Of a DNA stretch of 51,357 nucleotides, positions 1-9,829 are shown piece after piece. Position 1 is the first letter of the stretch, and each line of letters begins with the position of its first letter. The stretch is taken from contig JAMOQM010000052.1 in NCBI GenBank assembly GCA_027064005.1, positions 1-51,357 on the forward strand, given 5' to 3'. Below the pieces are notes generated by a model. It had not been told where the DNA came from. It made no database searches and saw only the letters and a program-made list of their open reading frames with translations. This DNA is from Candidatus Cloacimonadota bacterium. Its GTDB lineage: Bacteria; Cloacimonadota; Cloacimonadia; Cloacimonadales; JAMOQM01. Position numbers and translations under genes: made by a program.

Positions 1-21
1 GGAGTTCGCTCCACTTTTTTT
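1..21 (+). terminator. Rho-independent terminator, left edge
   Basis: A GGAG-TTCG-CTCC hairpin with a stable UUCG-type tetraloop (1-12) is followed by AC and seven T (15-21). It presumably ends a plus-strand gene lying left of the window. The stem may extend beyond base 1, so the hairpin is seen only in part. Confidence 0.6.
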
Positions 22-35
22 GAAGAGGAAATATT

Positions 36-476
36 ATGAAATTTTGGTTAAAACCCGGAAGTTTTTCAATAAGATTAGATCAATTGTTAGTTGCTGTCGG
101 TCTGTTTGAATCCAAATTACTTGCCGGTAAACAAATAAAAAAAGGGCTTGTTTCTGTTAACGAATCAACCGAGTTCGATTATGCAAGAAAATTAGTTGAG
201 AATGATAAGATTCGATTTGGTGATAATTTCTATTATATTGCGATGAAAAAAGATGATAGATTTCTCAAAAAATCAGACCACAGAAAACCGGATTACGGGA
301 AACCTGATTATAGAAAATCAAACGAAAGAGAAAATACAAGACACGATTTTACTAACCATGAAAATTCTGATGAACCGCCTAAGTTTAATCATTATAATAA
401 AGATTCTTCTGCGATTGAACATAATAATAAAGTTCGAAAATGGGTAGAAAAACCGATAAAATTAAAAAAGAAATAG
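36..476 (+). CDS. S4-domain RNA-binding protein with basic disordered tail
   Basis: 146 aa. Residues about 11-70 form an S4 domain (RLDQLLVAVGLFESKLLAGK, then GLVSVNE), the fold that binds structured RNA in RluA-type pseudouridine synthases, Hsp15 and RqcP. No catalytic domain follows. Residues about 75-146 are hydrophilic, rich in Lys, Asn, Asp and Tyr, with short repeats of the type KPDYxK. GAGGA ends 5 bases before the ATG. The size and single S4 domain fit the Hsp15/RqcP group, which recycles peptidyl-tRNA on split 50S subunits, but plain S4 proteins of unknown role look alike. The next gene starts 8 bases after the stop, so the two are probably co-transcribed. Confidence 0.8.
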   Translation: MKFWLKPGSFSIRLDQLLVAVGLFESKLLAGKQIKKGLVSVNESTEFDYARKLVENDKIRFGDNFYYIAMKKDDRFLKKSDHRKPDYGKPDYRKSNERENTRHDFTNHENSDEPPKFNHYNKDSSAIEHNNKVRKWVEKPIKLKKK

Positions 477-484
477 AGGATTTT

Positions 485-1711
485 ATGAAGGCTGCGTTAT
501 TGTCGATCGGAAATGAACTTTTACTTGGAAAAACCATAAATACGAATTTTGCTTTTATCGGGAAAAGTTTGGCCAAGATTGGAATTTATCTCGATAAAGA
601 AATTACTATTCCGGATACAGAAAAAGCTATTTCGGAATCTTTAGATTTGCTTTGGAAAAATTATGACTTAGTTCTCACAACCGGTGGACTCGGTCCTACA
701 AAAGACGATATTACTAAAAAAACGATTGCTGATTTTTTCGGAAAAGCATTATTTTTTGATTATAAAGTTTGGGAAAATGTGCAATTTTTATTTTTGAAAA
801 AGAAAAGGAAAATGCCTAATTTGAATCGCAATCAAGCACTTGTTCCCCAAGATTTTGTAGCAATTGAAAATAAAATGGGTACTGCTCCCGGTTTAGCTTA
901 TCACAAAGATAATAAATTTCTTTTTATGATGCCGGGTGTACCAAAAGAAATGGAATATTTGATGACTGAACATATTCTAAATATTCTGAAAAAAGCGTTT
1001 AAGTTGCCAAAAATAGATATTACCACAATTCATACAAAAGGTATTGCCGAATCTGCCATTGCCGAACTTATTGATGATATTGTTGTGGAAGAACCGGTAA
1101 GATTGGCTTTTTTACCTCAAACCGGAAGAGTTGATCTTCGAGTTTATGGCACAAATCCTGTAAAAAATAAAAAGGTTGTGGAGGAAATTAAAGAGCGTCT
1201 TCATCATAAAATTTGGGGTGAAAATGTTTCCTCGCCCGGAGAACTTATTCATCAGAAATTTCTTGAAGAAGGTTTTACGCTTTCTTTGGCGGAATCTTGT
1301 ACAGGCGGAATGGTTCAAGAAATATTAACTTCCTTTCCGGGAGCTTCAAAATATTTTCTCGGAGGAATTGTCAGCTATTCAAATCAAGCAAAAATTAACC
1401 TTTTAAAAGTCCAAGAAAATACTTTGAATAAATATGGTGCGGTTTCCGAAGAAACTGCAATAGAAATGGCTCAAGGTGTAAAAAAAATATTTAAAAGCGA
1501 TTTCTCAGCTTCTGTTACCGGTGTTGCCGGACCTGACGGAGGGACTTTTGAAAAACCTGTCGGAACTGTTTTTATCTCGGTTGCAAATAATGATAAAACA
1601 ATGACCAAGAAATTTGTTTTTTCAGGAAATAGAAAGAGGATTCGTCAAATGTCAGCTGAAAATGTATTTTTTATGTTGATGGATTTATTAAAAAAATCGG
1701 GAAATAAATAA
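485..1711 (+). CDS. cinA: CinA family protein
   Basis: 408 aa from the ATG at 485, which is preceded by AGAGGA; a longer in-frame start at 440 would overlap the S4 gene and lacks homology. The N-terminal MoCF-like domain (from MKAALLSIGNELLLGKTINT, with GGLGPTKDD near residue 70) is that of the ADP-ribose/CoA pyrophosphatase CinA. The C-terminal CinA domain (LAESCTGGM, GGIVSYSN, TGVAGPDGGT) is the nicotinamide-nucleotide amidohydrolase type (PncC). A full-length two-domain CinA therefore probably salvages NMN to NaMN and clears pyridine nucleotide by-products. The often adjacent recA is not in this window. Confidence 0.95.
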   Translation: MKAALLSIGNELLLGKTINTNFAFIGKSLAKIGIYLDKEITIPDTEKAISESLDLLWKNYDLVLTTGGLGPTKDDITKKTIADFFGKALFFDYKVWENVQFLFLKKKRKMPNLNRNQALVPQDFVAIENKMGTAPGLAYHKDNKFLFMMPGVPKEMEYLMTEHILNILKKAFKLPKIDITTIHTKGIAESAIAELIDDIVVEEPVRLAFLPQTGRVDLRVYGTNPVKNKKVVEEIKERLHHKIWGENVSSPGELIHQKFLEEGFTLSLAESCTGGMVQEILTSFPGASKYFLGGIVSYSNQAKINLLKVQENTLNKYGAVSEETAIEMAQGVKKIFKSDFSASVTGVAGPDGGTFEKPVGTVFISVANNDKTMTKKFVFSGNRKRIRQMSAENVFFMLMDLLKKSGNK

Positions 1712-1782
1712 AATTTATGTTGTCAAAATAATCTATGATTAGATTTTCATAACTTAAAATAAAAAATAAATTGGAGTTTTTT

Positions 1783-3048
1783 TTGAGTAATAAAAAAATA
1801 TTAATTATTGGGAGTGGTGGAAGAGAACACGCATTAATTCGTAAATTCAAAGAAAGTAATAAGATAGACACGATTTTTGTTACACCCGGGAATCCGGGAA
1901 TGAAAAAAGATGCTGTCGTTTTAGGGAAATTATCCTATCCGGAAATTATTGATTTTTATAAAAAAAACGAGATTTATTTTATTTTTGTTGGTCCGGAACA
2001 GCCATTATCGGAAGGTTTTGTTGATTTATGTCAACTTGAAAATGTTAGAATTATTGGTCCAAATAAAAAAGCTGCTCAAATAGAAAGCAGTAAAATCTTT
2101 GCAAAAAATCTAATGAAAAAATATAATGTTCCAACCGCCGATTATTTCATTTTTGATAATTTCGAAAAAGCAAAATCATTTTTAAAATCATGCAAATATC
2201 CTCAAGTTTTGAAAGCTGACGGATTAGCTGCCGGAAAAGGTGTGAGTATTGTTGGAAATTATGCTGAGGCAATTTCCGAACTTAATAAAATTATGATTGA
2301 TGAAAAATTTGGTGAAGCCGGTTCTAAAATAGTAATCGAAGAATTTATGGAAGGTTGGGAAGCATCTATTTTTGCTTTTTGTGACGGGGAACATTTTGTA
2401 TCTACTATTTTTTCTCAAGACCATAAAAGAGTTTTTGATGGCGATAAGGGAGAAAATACCGGAGGAATGGGAGCTTACGCACCTGTTTTGAAAGCAAATA
2501 AATATAAGAAATTTATTGATGAGAATATTTTTACGCCGACTTTACAAGGTTTAAAAGCTGAAGGTGCAGCCTTTTCAGGAATATTATTCGCCGGACTAAT
2601 GTTTACAAAAGCAGGTCCGAAAGTTGTTGAATTTAATTGTCGATTCGGGGACCCGGAAACAGAAGTTATTTTGCCACTTTTAAAAACCGATTTATTTAAA
2701 ATTTCCGAAGCTATTATAAATCAAACTATCGACAAAATTGAGCCGGAATGGAAAGATAAATTTGCTGTAACTGTTGTTGCCGCCTCGAAGGGATATCCGG
2801 GAAAATATGAAAAATCAAAAAAAATTTTTATTGATTTGGAAGAGGACGCAGAAAATTTTATTAACTTTGCCGGTGTTAAAGAAGTTGCCGGGGAAATTTA
2901 TACAAACGGCGGAAGGGTATTAATGGTTACTGCGGTTGATGATGGAATAAAAAAAACAGTTAAGAAAGTATATAAAAATATAGAAAATGTCAAATTTGAA
3001 GGGATGTTTTTTAGAAAAGATATTGCAAAACAAGCATTAACAGATTAA
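1783..3048 (+). CDS. purD: Phosphoribosylamine-glycine ligase (GARS)
   Basis: 421 aa. Catalyses the second step of de novo purine synthesis, joining glycine to phosphoribosylamine with ATP. It shows the N-domain motif GSGGREHAL, GPEQPLSEG, the ATP-grasp core KADGLAAGKGV, DGDKGENTGGMGAYAP and FNCRFGDPETE. I choose the TTG at 1783, because GGAG (1773-1776) sits 6 bases upstream and the protein then begins directly at the beta strand KKILIIGSGG; an in-frame TTG at 1771 would contain the ribosome site itself. No other purine gene is nearby. A 71-base gap from cinA suggests its own promoter, but I see no clear one. Confidence 0.96.
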   Translation: MSNKKILIIGSGGREHALIRKFKESNKIDTIFVTPGNPGMKKDAVVLGKLSYPEIIDFYKKNEIYFIFVGPEQPLSEGFVDLCQLENVRIIGPNKKAAQIESSKIFAKNLMKKYNVPTADYFIFDNFEKAKSFLKSCKYPQVLKADGLAAGKGVSIVGNYAEAISELNKIMIDEKFGEAGSKIVIEEFMEGWEASIFAFCDGEHFVSTIFSQDHKRVFDGDKGENTGGMGAYAPVLKANKYKKFIDENIFTPTLQGLKAEGAAFSGILFAGLMFTKAGPKVVEFNCRFGDPETEVILPLLKTDLFKISEAIINQTIDKIEPEWKDKFAVTVVAASKGYPGKYEKSKKIFIDLEEDAENFINFAGVKEVAGEIYTNGGRVLMVTAVDDGIKKTVKKVYKNIENVKFEGMFFRKDIAKQALTD

Positions 3049-3061
3049 GGATGCAGAAAAT

Positions 3062-6000
3062 ATGAAAAGGATTTTATCGCTACTTTTATTTTGCCTAATT
3101 TATTTTAATTTGTCGGCAGAAGTCAAAATTGAAAAGATGACGGCTAATGAAATTATCCTAAATTATAGTTTATCGGACTCGGAATATGAAATCAAAACAA
3201 TCAATAATTCCGGTCAAAAATTTTCTTTAATTGAAGGGAAATTTGACGGGGCAACATCAAAAGAAGGCTTCCCAAAAATTCCTTATATTTCCGAATTAAT
3301 TGGAATTCCGGTAAATGGCTCTTTGTCGTATTCAGTATTATCAAAAGAAAATGAGATTAAAAAATTAAAATATGAACCGATGCCAATCTCGACAATGTCG
3401 TTTAGGAATAACAAACAATCTTATAAAGTGATAAAAAATTTAAAAGCTTACAACCAAATAATTTACCCTTCTAAAAATGTCCGAATCGGGAATTCAGCTT
3501 TTATGGGATTGAGCCATTACTCTTCAATCAACATTTATCCTTTTCAATATAATCCTCAAAAGAAAGAACTTATCTTAACCAAAAATATTAGAATTAAAAT
3601 AACAATTAATGGCGATAAAACTCCTTCTAAAAATTGGCAAGAAGAGAATTCCAGAAATTATGATTATGCAGGGAATATTTTTATTAATGAAAAATATTCG
3701 CGAAAATGGATGAAAGAACGAGTTAAAGCTTCTCAAACAAATAATGACAGATATGTTGCAAATTACGTAAATACAATCCAATTCTTGGTTGGAAAAGAAG
3801 GTATTTATAAAATTGATTATGACTATTTGATCGATTCTTTAAACGTTCTCCAAGATTCTTTGCAATTCAACTGGGCTTTCGATTGGAATACGGTTAATCC
3901 TAAATATTTTGAATTAAGCGATAAAAATGGTCCGGTTCCAATTCATTTCCACGGGGAAGAAGACGGCTCTTTTGATCCGGGAGATTACTTTGAATTTTAC
4001 GGCGATATTAATCATGGCGAAACTTCCTATTATAATGAATATACTTCTGAAAACATCTACTCCTTAAAATTAGTTGATCACATCGGAAGCCGAATGGCTA
4101 TTGAAAATGGCGGTTTGACAGTTTTTGACCCTTCAAAATATTATATCCCGACAGCTTTTCAGCAAAAAGTTCATTTTGAGCAACAAAATAATATGGAAAG
4201 ATTGGGGCATAGCTCCGATACACCGCGAGAAGATATTTGGTTTTGGAAAGACGTTTTAGCTCCAAGTATGATTTCTATTCCTTTTCAATTGGAATATCCT
4301 AAAGATTCCGGTATTGATACTTTTGATGCCGATGTTTGCCTTTTCGGAATTACCTATCCTGAAGACTATATTCCTGAATATGATCACCACGCAATTATTA
4401 GAATGAATTCAAGCTTGATTGACGAAAAAACTTGGTTTAGACAAAATCAACAGATGTTTTCCACGAGCAACGAACTTCCTAACAGTTTTTTGCATAATGG
4501 ACAAAATGACTTATATATCAGTTTACCGGGTGATACTCCAATGGAAAATGAAAAAGTTGCTTTGGATTATTTTGACGTAAATTATTGGCGAGAATATAAA
4601 ACGGATCAAGATTATTTGAAATTTACTAAACCAAAAGACAGACCTTTCGGACTTTATCAATTTCAATTGTACAATTTTTCCAGCGATGACGTAACTGTTT
4701 ATAAACTTGGATCATCCATCATGGAAAATTTACAAATAACTTCTTTTTCATCAAACGGAGCTCCGTATTCAGTTACTTTTCAAGATAGTGTGGTTTCCGA
4801 TAATATCCAATATTATGCGGTAACTGAAGCAAATAAAAAGAAACCGCTGGAAATTAAAGTTGATATTCCTTCTGACTTGAAATCACAAAATAACGCTGCC
4901 GATTATGTCATTATTACGATTCCTGATTTTGTTAATGATGAAGGAACGCAAATGTTAAAACAAACTTGGGAAGATCAAGGACATTCGGTGCAAATAGTTT
5001 CCACTCAAGATATTTATGATGAATTTAATCACGGTTTGAGATCTGCTCAAGCAATAAAAGATTTTATAGATTATGCTTATAACAATTGGTCTTTCCCGCA
5101 TTTGAATTATGTAGAATTACTTGGGGACGGATTGTCGGACGAAAGGGATAACAGTGTCTATCGGAAAATGAATTTAATCCCTTTTAAAAATATTTGGACG
5201 TGGAAATACGGTGCAACTCCGAGTGATAATTGGTATGCTTGTTTGGTTGGAGAAGATACGGTTCCGGATGTTTGTATCGGTAGAATAAATGTTTGGGAAA
5301 AAGAACAAATTATGCCCGTAGTTGAGAAAATAGAACACAATCTTAACTCACCGAATTACAACGATATGTGGCATTCTCACGTAACTTTGGCTGCCGGCGG
5401 AAAATCTGATGACACTACAGATATTTTTGCCATTCAAAGCGAGCGAATCCGAAAATACTATATCCCGAAAGATTATGTGGTAAGTCGAGTTTATACTGCA
5501 ACTCAAACGGTTTCTCCTGAATATCATGGCGGAACTTTTACTTTGAAAGATAATATTAATGATGGAACCGTATTCCTGCAATTTATGGGTCACGGTGGTG
5601 GTCAAATTTGGGCTGATTATAATCTTTTTAACTATAATGATGTTGAGACTTTGACAAATTCAGATTATCCGATAGTTGCCAGTTTGGCATGTTATGCTTC
5701 GGCATTTAACACACCCGGTGGTGCTTGTATGGGGGAAGCTTTGGTTTTGACACCGGAAAAAGGTGCTGTTGCAACAATTGGTTTCACAGGTTTGGGATAT
5801 TTATATGATGATGAATATTTCGGGCAATCTTTATCAGACGGTATTTTTACTAAACGATATGAAAATGTTGGAGAAGCTTTGCGATATACTTTAGGGAAAT
5901 TTTATTCCGTAATATCTCCCGGAGCACCTTCGAGAACTGCGTTAACTCAAGGATGTGCATTAATTGGTGATCCTCTTTCTCCAATTCATCTTCCAAAAGT

Positions 6001-8017
6001 TGCTTTGCAGGTAAATCTTAATAAATACAATTTTGCAGAAGGTGATACGGTTCATATTTCAGCAAATTTAGATTCTTCGGTTCACGGTGTTAAGATTGTT
6101 ATTTCTGATGAATTGGAAATTACGCAAAATATTCCTTATGAAATTCCGGTTGTGAATGGTAATTTTGATTATAGTTATGTAATTCCTCATAATGAAGATC
6201 AAAGTATTTATACTAGATTTGTGAAAGTTTTGGCTTATTCCGATTCTAAAGAATATCTTGGAATTTCGAATTTCACTATTGGTAAATCGGCTTTTGTTGA
6301 TAATAAAATATATCCGGCAAATCCGGTAGAAACTGATAGTGTTCGAATTACTATTAAATGTTTTGATGAAGATGGCGTTCAAAATGTAGTTTGTAAAAGA
6401 TTTATCGGGAACGATACCTATGTAGATTATAATATGATCTGGAATGCCGACAGTCTTTATTATCAAACAATTAATTCCTTTCCCCCGATGAATACCGGAG
6501 CAAATGTGTATTACAAATTTGAATTGATTGATAATAATAATGAAGCTCATTTATCAGACAGATATAGTTATCAGGTAAATGGTCCGGAGTTGGATATTTC
6601 AGATATGTCGTTTGAATATTATAACAATTTGCCTGCAATAAAAGTTATGGTTCAAAATATCGGTAATTCCAGTTCAAAAGCTTGTGATATCAAATTATTC
6701 AAACAGGTTCCAGACACAAAAAATTTTGAAATTATTTATGACGGGATGATTGATATTTTACAACCTTTAGAAAGAAAATGGTGTTACTTGACGTTACCTG
6801 TTTCTCAAGGAAATTTCCAATTAAAAGCAGTTGTAAATCACGATAATTATTTTAACGAAAGTAATGTTTTAAACAATAGTATTCAGCACAATTTTACCTT
6901 TAATCAATATGATCTTGGAGTCCAATCTTCCGAAATGATTTCGGCTGATTCAAACCTTGTGGTAACAACTCCAAGCGGACTTTTATCCGAAAATGCTGTT
7001 TTTGAACTCAACACGGTAAATAATATTCAGGCGATAAATCAACCGGATGCTCATCCGATTCAATTAAAAAATGGTGAAAGCAATGCTTTTTATGAGATAA
7101 AAACAATTAGAACCGATTTACTGGCTGATTCATTAGGACATTTTCCGCAAGAGGGGAAAATTACTTTGACTTATTTTTACGATCAAACTGACAGTTTAAC
7201 AAATTATCTTGCTGCGAACGGTGATTTTGCCGTTTATAGATGGCAACCGGGATTTTCTAAATGGATTAGAAAAGGTGGAAATATTTCTCTTGAAAATAAT
7301 AAATTTGTGGCTGAGGTAAATCAAACCGGTATTTACGGTCTCTTTAATAATACGGACAAAATTAAACCTTCCATTGATGTAAATGTTCAAGACCAAGAAT
7401 TTACTTATGGAGGTTATGTTTCGAGCGACGGTGTTTTATCGTTTATTTTTTCCGATGCCAACGGTATTGATCTTTTCGACAACGATGTGAAAATTTATAT
7501 CAATGGTGATGAGGTAGATAAATCAAAGTATTCCACTGTTTCGATTCCGGGACATCTCACAAATATTCCGGTGAAATTTCAATTGGATTTAGCTCCGGGA
7601 ACTTATACTTTGATGAGTTCTTGCGTTGATGTCGATGGGAATTATAATTCAACTGAAATCAATTTTGAAGTAAATAGCAAATTTGAAATGAAAAACGTAG
7701 CAAATTATCCAAATCCTGTTGTTTATAAAACAATTGATAGCATTAATCGGGGGAGAACACGTTTCACTTATGTTTTAACTGATGATGCTGATCGAGTTTA
7801 TATGAAAATATATACTGTCAGTGGAAGATTAATTAAGACTTTTGAAAACTTACCGAGCTCGGTTGGATATCACGAATTTCCGCGAACTGTTTTAGGATGG
7901 GATTGTCGGGATGATGGAGGATTTTATTTGGCCAATGGAGTTTATTTCTATAAAATTATTGCAATTAAAAACAATAAATCTTACGAAAAAATAAATAAAA
8001 TGGCAATACTAAAGTAA
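3062..8017 (+). CDS. Gingipain-like C25 protease, PorU-like type IX sortase
   Basis: 1651 aa exported protein with a signal peptide (about 1-19). The centre holds a peptidase C25 caspase-like domain: catalytic His844 in GHGGG and Cys877 in ASLACYAS. They are 33 residues apart, the same spacing I recall for gingipain RgpB. Beta-rich domains follow, including a CARDB-like stretch (about 1180-1290). The last ~90 residues (from NYPNPV to INKMAILK) resemble FlgD-like type IX C-terminal sorting domains. PorU, the surface sortase that cleaves such domains and attaches cargo to LPS, has this architecture and needs PorV. The PorV-like gene starts 9 bases downstream, favouring PorU over an ordinary secreted protease. 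At 1651 aa it is longer than the ~1100-1300 aa PorU proteins I know. GGATG precedes the ATG. Confidence 0.8.
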   Translation: MKRILSLLLFCLIYFNLSAEVKIEKMTANEIILNYSLSDSEYEIKTINNSGQKFSLIEGKFDGATSKEGFPKIPYISELIGIPVNGSLSYSVLSKENEIKKLKYEPMPISTMSFRNNKQSYKVIKNLKAYNQIIYPSKNVRIGNSAFMGLSHYSSINIYPFQYNPQKKELILTKNIRIKITINGDKTPSKNWQEENSRNYDYAGNIFINEKYSRKWMKERVKASQTNNDRYVANYVNTIQFLVGKEGIYKIDYDYLIDSLNVLQDSLQFNWAFDWNTVNPKYFELSDKNGPVPIHFHGEEDGSFDPGDYFEFYGDINHGETSYYNEYTSENIYSLKLVDHIGSRMAIENGGLTVFDPSKYYIPTAFQQKVHFEQQNNMERLGHSSDTPREDIWFWKDVLAPSMISIPFQLEYPKDSGIDTFDADVCLFGITYPEDYIPEYDHHAIIRMNSSLIDEKTWFRQNQQMFSTSNELPNSFLHNGQNDLYISLPGDTPMENEKVALDYFDVNYWREYKTDQDYLKFTKPKDRPFGLYQFQLYNFSSDDVTVYKLGSSIMENLQITSFSSNGAPYSVTFQDSVVSDNIQYYAVTEANKKKPLEIKVDIPSDLKSQNNAADYVIITIPDFVNDEGTQMLKQTWEDQGHSVQIVSTQDIYDEFNHGLRSAQAIKDFIDYAYNNWSFPHLNYVELLGDGLSDERDNSVYRKMNLIPFKNIWTWKYGATPSDNWYACLVGEDTVPDVCIGRINVWEKEQIMPVVEKIEHNLNSPNYNDMWHSHVTLAAGGKSDDTTDIFAIQSERIRKYYIPKDYVVSRVYTATQTVSPEYHGGTFTLKDNINDGTVFLQFMGHGGGQIWADYNLFNYNDVETLTNSDYPIVASLACYASAFNTPGGACMGEALVLTPEKGAVATIGFTGLGYLYDDEYFGQSLSDGIFTKRYENVGEALRYTLGKFYSVISPGAPSRTALTQGCALIGDPLSPIHLPKVALQVNLNKYNFAEGDTVHISANLDSSVHGVKIVISDELEITQNIPYEIPVVNGNFDYSYVIPHNEDQSIYTRFVKVLAYSDSKEYLGISNFTIGKSAFVDNKIYPANPVETDSVRITIKCFDEDGVQNVVCKRFIGNDTYVDYNMIWNADSLYYQTINSFPPMNTGANVYYKFELIDNNNEAHLSDRYSYQVNGPELDISDMSFEYYNNLPAIKVMVQNIGNSSSKACDIKLFKQVPDTKNFEIIYDGMIDILQPLERKWCYLTLPVSQGNFQLKAVVNHDNYFNESNVLNNSIQHNFTFNQYDLGVQSSEMISADSNLVVTTPSGLLSENAVFELNTVNNIQAINQPDAHPIQLKNGESNAFYEIKTIRTDLLADSLGHFPQEGKITLTYFYDQTDSLTNYLAANGDFAVYRWQPGFSKWIRKGGNISLENNKFVAEVNQTGIYGLFNNTDKIKPSIDVNVQDQEFTYGGYVSSDGVLSFIFSDANGIDLFDNDVKIYINGDEVDKSKYSTVSIPGHLTNIPVKFQLDLAPGTYTLMSSCVDVDGNYNSTEINFEVNSKFEMKNVANYPNPVVYKTIDSINRGRTRFTYVLTDDADRVYMKIYTVSGRLIKTFENLPSSVGYHEFPRTVLGWDCRDDGGFYLANGVYFYKIIAIKNNKSYEKINKMAILK

Positions 8018-8026
8018 GGAGGAAAA

Positions 8027-9034
8027 ATGAAAAAAATATCTTTAATATTAATCCTGATTATCTCAACAACTTTCCTTTTTGCAGGTAGTTATGCCGGAGA
8101 TTTTATGGCTATCGGAGCCGGAGTTAGAGCTTTGGGAATGGGTGGAGCTTACGCTTCAATTGCCGATGATGGTTCCGCGATATATTGGAATGTAGCTGGT
8201 CTTTCTAAAATGAAAGAATCTGAGATTTCCTTGATGCACGCTTTGCTTTATAAAAATTTGGCGACCTATGATTATTTTTCTTTCTGTCAGCCTTTACCAA
8301 ATGATGTAACAATTGGATTTAATTGGACGCGGTTGTCGATAAATGACATTCCTTATTTTGATGAAAAATATTTGGTCGGTACAAATATTGATCAAAGAAT
8401 CCTGTTCCCCGGATTGCATTTGCCGGGTGTTCCTGATGATAAATTTAATAGTACAGATGATTTATTGCAATTTGGTTTTTCAAATCACGTTCATTATGAT
8501 GCGAATATGGGCTGGATATTCTTTAAAATTCCGACGGATTTTTATATCGGAGGTAAAATCAAATATATTAAAAGGTCTATCTATAAAAATCTCGGTACCG
8601 GAACAGGTTTTGATGTTGGCTTTATTTCGGTAACACCTTTAGCACCGATTTTTGATTTGGAATGGTTGGGTGATTTTAATTTCGGAATAAATATGCAAGA
8701 TGTTGGCGGGACTACGATAACCTGGGATACTGAAACCGATCATCAAGATAAGATTCTTTTTAACGCCAAAGTCGGATATTCTTTAACGCAACCAATTCCA
8801 AAATACAAAACTAAATTGATTTTTAGTATTGATAATGATTATGTTTACAATAAAATTCATCATTATGGTTTTGAATACCAATACAATAAAAAGATATTTG
8901 CACGTTTGGGTTATTTTGATAAAAATTGGACGACCGGCGTGTCTGTAAAAGTTAGATCTTTTTTTATTGATTACGCTTTTGTTTCAAATGAATTAGGTAA
9001 CTCAAATAGAATTGGCTTGAGAATTAGATATTAA
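8027..9034 (+). CDS. PorV/PorQ family outer-membrane barrel (UPF0164)
   Basis: 335 aa with a signal peptide (about 1-19) and the family hallmark right after it: AGDFMAIGAGVRALGMGGAY, then SIADDGSAIYWNVAGLS. The rest is amphipathic beta-strand repeats ending in an aromatic-rich strand with terminal IRY, typical of an outer-membrane barrel. In type IX secretion PorV shuttles cargo from the translocon to the PorU sortase. Its position 9 bases after the PorU-like gene with a strong AAGGAGG site argues for a PorUV complex. PorQ-type paralogues share the fold, so the exact subfamily is inferred from context. Confidence 0.85.
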   Translation: MKKISLILILIISTTFLFAGSYAGDFMAIGAGVRALGMGGAYASIADDGSAIYWNVAGLSKMKESEISLMHALLYKNLATYDYFSFCQPLPNDVTIGFNWTRLSINDIPYFDEKYLVGTNIDQRILFPGLHLPGVPDDKFNSTDDLLQFGFSNHVHYDANMGWIFFKIPTDFYIGGKIKYIKRSIYKNLGTGTGFDVGFISVTPLAPIFDLEWLGDFNFGINMQDVGGTTITWDTETDHQDKILFNAKVGYSLTQPIPKYKTKLIFSIDNDYVYNKIHHYGFEYQYNKKIFARLGYFDKNWTTGVSVKVRSFFIDYAFVSNELGNSNRIGLRIRY

Positions 9035-9044
9035 GGGGGATTAC

Positions 9045-9815
9045 ATGAAAATTATAAAATTATTTGGAATCGGAATTTTTTTACTAACAAGCTTGTTAAT
9101 TTTTTCTTGTTCCGGGGAACAGACTTTGGAAGGCGATAAAACTCCTCCTTTAAAGCCTGATTTGATTGAACATCTCGGTGATGCCGGAGATAATGATGTG
9201 ATGTTTGAAGGAGAATTGATTACTTTGACTGACGACAATAACGGCATTGATGCAGTTCCGGAAAGTGATTGGTTTAGGATTTCCTGGAAACCGTTATTGG
9301 ATAGTGATATTGATTTTTTAAGGATTTTTAGATATAATGATTATGATGTACCTGAGCCGATTGAAGTTGATTCTTTAACATATAATTCTATTTTGACGCA
9401 TTATGTTGATTCAAATTGGCAGAATTATTCTTCTTCTGTCTTAAATAAAACGTGGTACTATTTTATAGAAGCGATAGATACAAGTGGAAACTCAACTATC
9501 TCTGATACCGTAAGTTATAGATTGTTGCCAAAAGTTTCGGCAATCTATCCTACCACTAATTTAGTGCTCGAAAATTCGGATAATTTATACTTTAAATGGC
9601 AAGAAACCCAGGCTTTACATTATCGGGTTTTGCTTTATAATGAATCACATAATCTTATTTGGCATAATGATTTATACGTTACCCAAACTTATAGTGATTC
9701 TTTAAAATATTCCGGACCGGCAATAAGCAATTCTTCTTTTTCTTGGAGGGTTGATAGTTTTGATGGTAGCGATGCCGGCTCTGAATCTAGAGAACAAAAT
9801 TTTTATATTCAATAA
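9045..9815 (+). CDS. Lipoprotein with fibronectin-like repeats
   Basis: 256 aa. A type II signal peptide ends in LIFSC with the lipobox Cys at residue 22. The following SGEQTLEGDKTPP linker leads into two beta-sandwich-like segments (about 70-160 and 165-256) with Trp/Tyr spacing like fibronectin type III modules (WFRISWKP, WYYFIEAIDTSGN, YFKWQETQALHYRVLLY, FSWRVDSFDG). No catalytic motif is visible. It starts 10 bases after the PorV-like stop with a GGGGG site, so it is in the same operon. It may be a surface or periplasmic accessory of the secretion or polysaccharide machinery, but the function is unknown. Confidence 0.75.
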   Translation: MKIIKLFGIGIFLLTSLLIFSCSGEQTLEGDKTPPLKPDLIEHLGDAGDNDVMFEGELITLTDDNNGIDAVPESDWFRISWKPLLDSDIDFLRIFRYNDYDVPEPIEVDSLTYNSILTHYVDSNWQNYSSSVLNKTWYYFIEAIDTSGNSTISDTVSYRLLPKVSAIYPTTNLVLENSDNLYFKWQETQALHYRVLLYNESHNLIWHNDLYVTQTYSDSLKYSGPAISNSSFSWRVDSFDGSDAGSESREQNFYIQ

Positions 9816-9829
9816 ATGAGAGGTTAATT

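Noticed and set aside
440-484. Upstream extension of CinA
   Set aside because: The extra 15 residues are lysine-rich, overlap the S4 gene, and the ATG at 485 has the ribosome site and matches the conserved CinA start.
6068-6550. 160-codon open frame on the minus strand inside the PorU-like gene
   Set aside because: It lies wholly within a recognised coding sequence, has an Ile/Asn-rich composition typical of antisense frames and shows no motif or ribosome site.
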